Of a stretch of DNA of 64,000 nucleotides, positions 62,223 through 64,000 are shown in pieces. Location of the stretch: NCBI RefSeq assembly GCF_016107395.1, contig NZ_JAAIKO010000037.1, positions 1 through 64,000 on the forward strand, in the 5' to 3' direction. A program made the position numbers and the translations under genes. The DNA comes from Streptomyces fildesensis. GTDB taxonomy: Bacteria; Actinomycetota; Actinomycetes; Streptomycetales; Streptomycetaceae. Positions within the stretch are counted from its first letter, which is position 1. Every line of letters starts with the position of its first letter. A model generated the notes under the pieces. That model was not told the DNA's origin. It ran no database searches and saw only the letters and a program-made list of their open reading frames with translations.

Positions 62223-62927
62223 GTGACCAACATTGCCCTGGGCCCCAGCTGGATCGATCCCGACCACCTGATCAACTCGTTCGGCCTGTGGGGCGTGCTG
62301 TTGATCGTCTTCGCAGAGTCGGGCCTGCTGATCGGATTCTTCCTGCCCGGGGACTCGCTCCTCTTCACGACCGGACTCCTGGTCGCGGGCGGCACCCTCA
62401 AGACCCCGCTGTGGCTGGTGACGGTGCTGATCATCGTCGCCGCCATCGTCGGTGACCAGGTCGGCTTCCTCTTCGGCCGCAAGGTCGGACCCTCGCTCTT
62501 CCGGCGGCCGGACTCCCGGCTCTTCAAGCAGGAGAACATCGAGAAGGCGCACGCCTTCTTCGAGAAGCACGGTCCGAAGTCGATCGTGCTGGCCCGCTTC
62601 GTGCCGATCGTCCGCACGTTCACGCCGATCATCGCCGGCGTCAGCCGCATGAACTACCGGACCTTCGTCACCTACAACATCATCGGCGGAACGCTCTGGG
62701 GCGGCGGCGTCACCCTCCTCGGCTACTGGCTCGGCCAGATCGAGTTCGTCCACAAGAACATCGAGCTCATCCTGGTCGCGATCGTGCTGGTCTCGGTCGT
62801 GCCGATCGCCATCGAGTTCCTCCGGGCCCGCGCGAAGTCGAAGAAGGAGGGCCCCCGGCCCCCCGCCGACCTGCCTCCGCCGCCCGTCGGCACCGCCGGC
62901 CGGGGCGGCCGTCACCGGGCCAAGTAG
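62223..62927 (+). CDS. DedA family membrane protein (second copy)
   Basis: 234 residues from GTG with no ribosome site. Features are ESGLLIGFFLPGDSLLF, GDQVGFLFGRKVG and RFVPIVRTFTPIIAGVSR. It resembles the DedA gene at 36273 in layout but stands alone and has a different tail. The leaderless start sets it apart from its neighbours. Confidence 0.9.
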   Translation: MTNIALGPSWIDPDHLINSFGLWGVLLIVFAESGLLIGFFLPGDSLLFTTGLLVAGGTLKTPLWLVTVLIIVAAIVGDQVGFLFGRKVGPSLFRRPDSRLFKQENIEKAHAFFEKHGPKSIVLARFVPIVRTFTPIIAGVSRMNYRTFVTYNIIGGTLWGGGVTLLGYWLGQIEFVHKNIELILVAIVLVSVVPIAIEFLRARAKSKKEGPRPPADLPPPPVGTAGRGGRHRAK

Positions 62928-63025
62928 CGGAGGGCCGGCGTCCGCCGCCGGTGCGGTGATCGGGGCGGGAATCGCGGTGGGTGCCGTGCGCCCTGCACAC
63001 TGATCACCGGAGGTGGTCGGTCAAC

Positions 63026-64000
63026 GTGTCGGACGAAGAGAAGCCGGACTCGGACGAATCGCGGTCGGAGTTCACCCCGCCCGTGGGCGTACCGCTGCCG
63101 CCTGCCCCGGAATCCGACAGTTCGACGACCTCGGAGTTCGCCGCGCCGACCGGCGTGGAGCTGCCGGCCGGCCCCGAGGCGGAGGGCTCCGCCTTCACCG
63201 CGCCCGTCTCCTCAGCCGCCTACGGCGCCGGTCACGGCGGAGCCGGGAACGCGTTCACACCCCCCGACGGGATCCCCGTCATACGGCTCACCAAGGGCGT
63301 CGTCCCCTGGCAGGACCGGATGCGCGAGCTGGTCCGGATGCCCGTCACCGAGCGTCCGGTGCCGGAGCTGCCCGCGGACAAGCCGGAGTCCGGGCCGCCG
63401 GTGCCCCGTGTGCTCGACCTCACCCTGCGCATCGGCGAGCTGCTGCTCGCGGGCGGTGAGGGCGCCGAGGACGTCGAGGCGGCGATGTTCGGCGTCGCGC
63501 ACGCCTACGGCCTGGCCCGCGTGGAACCCACGGTCACGTTCACGCTGCTGGGCATCTCGTACCAGCCGTCCCTCGTCGAGCCGCCGGTCAGCGCGAGCCG
63601 CACGGTGCGCCGCCGGGGCACCGACTACACGCGGCTGGCGGCCGTCTTCCAGCTCGTGGACGACATCACCGCGCACGAGGCGACGCTGGAGGACTCCTAC
63701 GGCCGGCTCGCCACCATCCGCCGTAACCGGCACCCGTACAGCGGCTGGGTGCTGACCGGCGCCGCCGGGCTGCTGGCCGGCTCGGCGAGCATCCTGGTCG
63801 GCGGTGGTCCGCTGATCTTCTTCGCGGCGGCGCTCGCCGCGATGCTCGGCGACCGGCTGGCCTGGCTCTGCGCCGGACGCGGGCTGCCGGAGTTCTACCA
63901 GTTCGCCGCCGCCGCGATGCCGGCCGCCGCGATGGGCATCGTCGTCAACCTCTACGCCGACCACCTGCCGGGCGCCACCGACCTCCAGGCGTCCGCGGTG
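63026..64000 (+). CDS. ThrE-family threonine/serine exporter, cut by the window end
   Basis: 325 codons are visible from GTG. The N-terminal 100 residues carry four loose repeats of a [EA]F[TA]xPxGVPLP pattern. The ThrE domain follows (LDLTLRIGELLLAGGEGAED, then VTFTLLGISYQPSLVE) and then membrane helices (GWVLTGAAGLLAGSASILVG). The gene continues beyond base 64000. Members export small amino acids or are of unknown specificity. Confidence 0.88.
   Translation, partial: MSDEEKPDSDESRSEFTPPVGVPLPPAPESDSSTTSEFAAPTGVELPAGPEAEGSAFTAPVSSAAYGAGHGGAGNAFTPPDGIPVIRLTKGVVPWQDRMRELVRMPVTERPVPELPADKPESGPPVPRVLDLTLRIGELLLAGGEGAEDVEAAMFGVAHAYGLARVEPTVTFTLLGISYQPSLVEPPVSASRTVRRRGTDYTRLAAVFQLVDDITAHEATLEDSYGRLATIRRNRHPYSGWVLTGAAGLLAGSASILVGGGPLIFFAAALAAMLGDRLAWLCAGRGLPEFYQFAAAAMPAAAMGIVVNLYADHLPGATDLQASAV

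Overview
The window is high-GC DNA with strong third-position G/C bias, short intergenic spaces and many GTG starts. The gene content points to a streptomycete chromosome: an ALF-repeat polymorphic toxin, an XRE/DUF6879 regulator cassette, a TipA-type MerR regulator, SpoIIE-type phosphatases, an MreB-like protein and a sortase with a surface protein. No rRNA, complete tRNA or CRISPR array was seen.

Positions 1-13,700 are accessory in character. They hold a membrane NACHT NTPase, a 3' half of tRNA-Thr(CGT) that looks like an attachment-site scar, a tyrosine integrase pseudogene abutting a frameshifted Nudix pseudogene, and a perfect 18-bp inverted repeat. Next comes a secreted Hint-type polymorphic toxin with a colicin-D-like C-terminus and its probable immunity gene. 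These are followed by two secreted proteins, one a trypsin-fold protein with a degenerate triad, then an acyltransferase and a fragment of an IS630-type transposase.

Positions 13,850-26,100 carry a class F-like sortase with a candidate surface substrate, an Lrp regulator, a run of oxidoreductases (one behind a MerR-type 19-bp-spacer promoter), a GtrA-like protein behind 11-bp-phased repeats, a SigE-family sigma factor with a downstream membrane protein, an FtsX permease without its ATPase, and an orphan response regulator. Positions 26,280-39,930 carry TatA, a PucR-type regulator, a three-gene operon (YqiJ-like OB-fold membrane protein, flotillin, 1612-residue AAA ATPase), a PAP2/DedA lipid pair, a BlaI/M56 protease pair behind a palindromic operator, and a DUF2786 protein.

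Positions 39,960-54,200 hold a von Willebrand lipoprotein, an operon of alpha/beta hydrolase, putative di-iron protein and ferredoxin reductase, an orphan NarL-type kinase, an AI-2E family permease, two SpoIIE phosphatases, dodecin, an M23 peptidase, and a DUF7144/MreB-like pair. Positions 54,200-64,000 hold a five-gene WhiJ-like regulator cassette, glutamate decarboxylase preceded by a coupled 16-codon ORF, a LysE exporter divergent from a TipA-type MerR gene, YbjQ, an orphan MsiK-like ATPase, a second DedA gene with a probable leaderless start, and a ThrE-type exporter cut by the window end.

One pattern cuts across unrelated genes: short tandem duplications (8-22 bp units) that contain or directly abut the stop codon. 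At least eight genes in this window show it.
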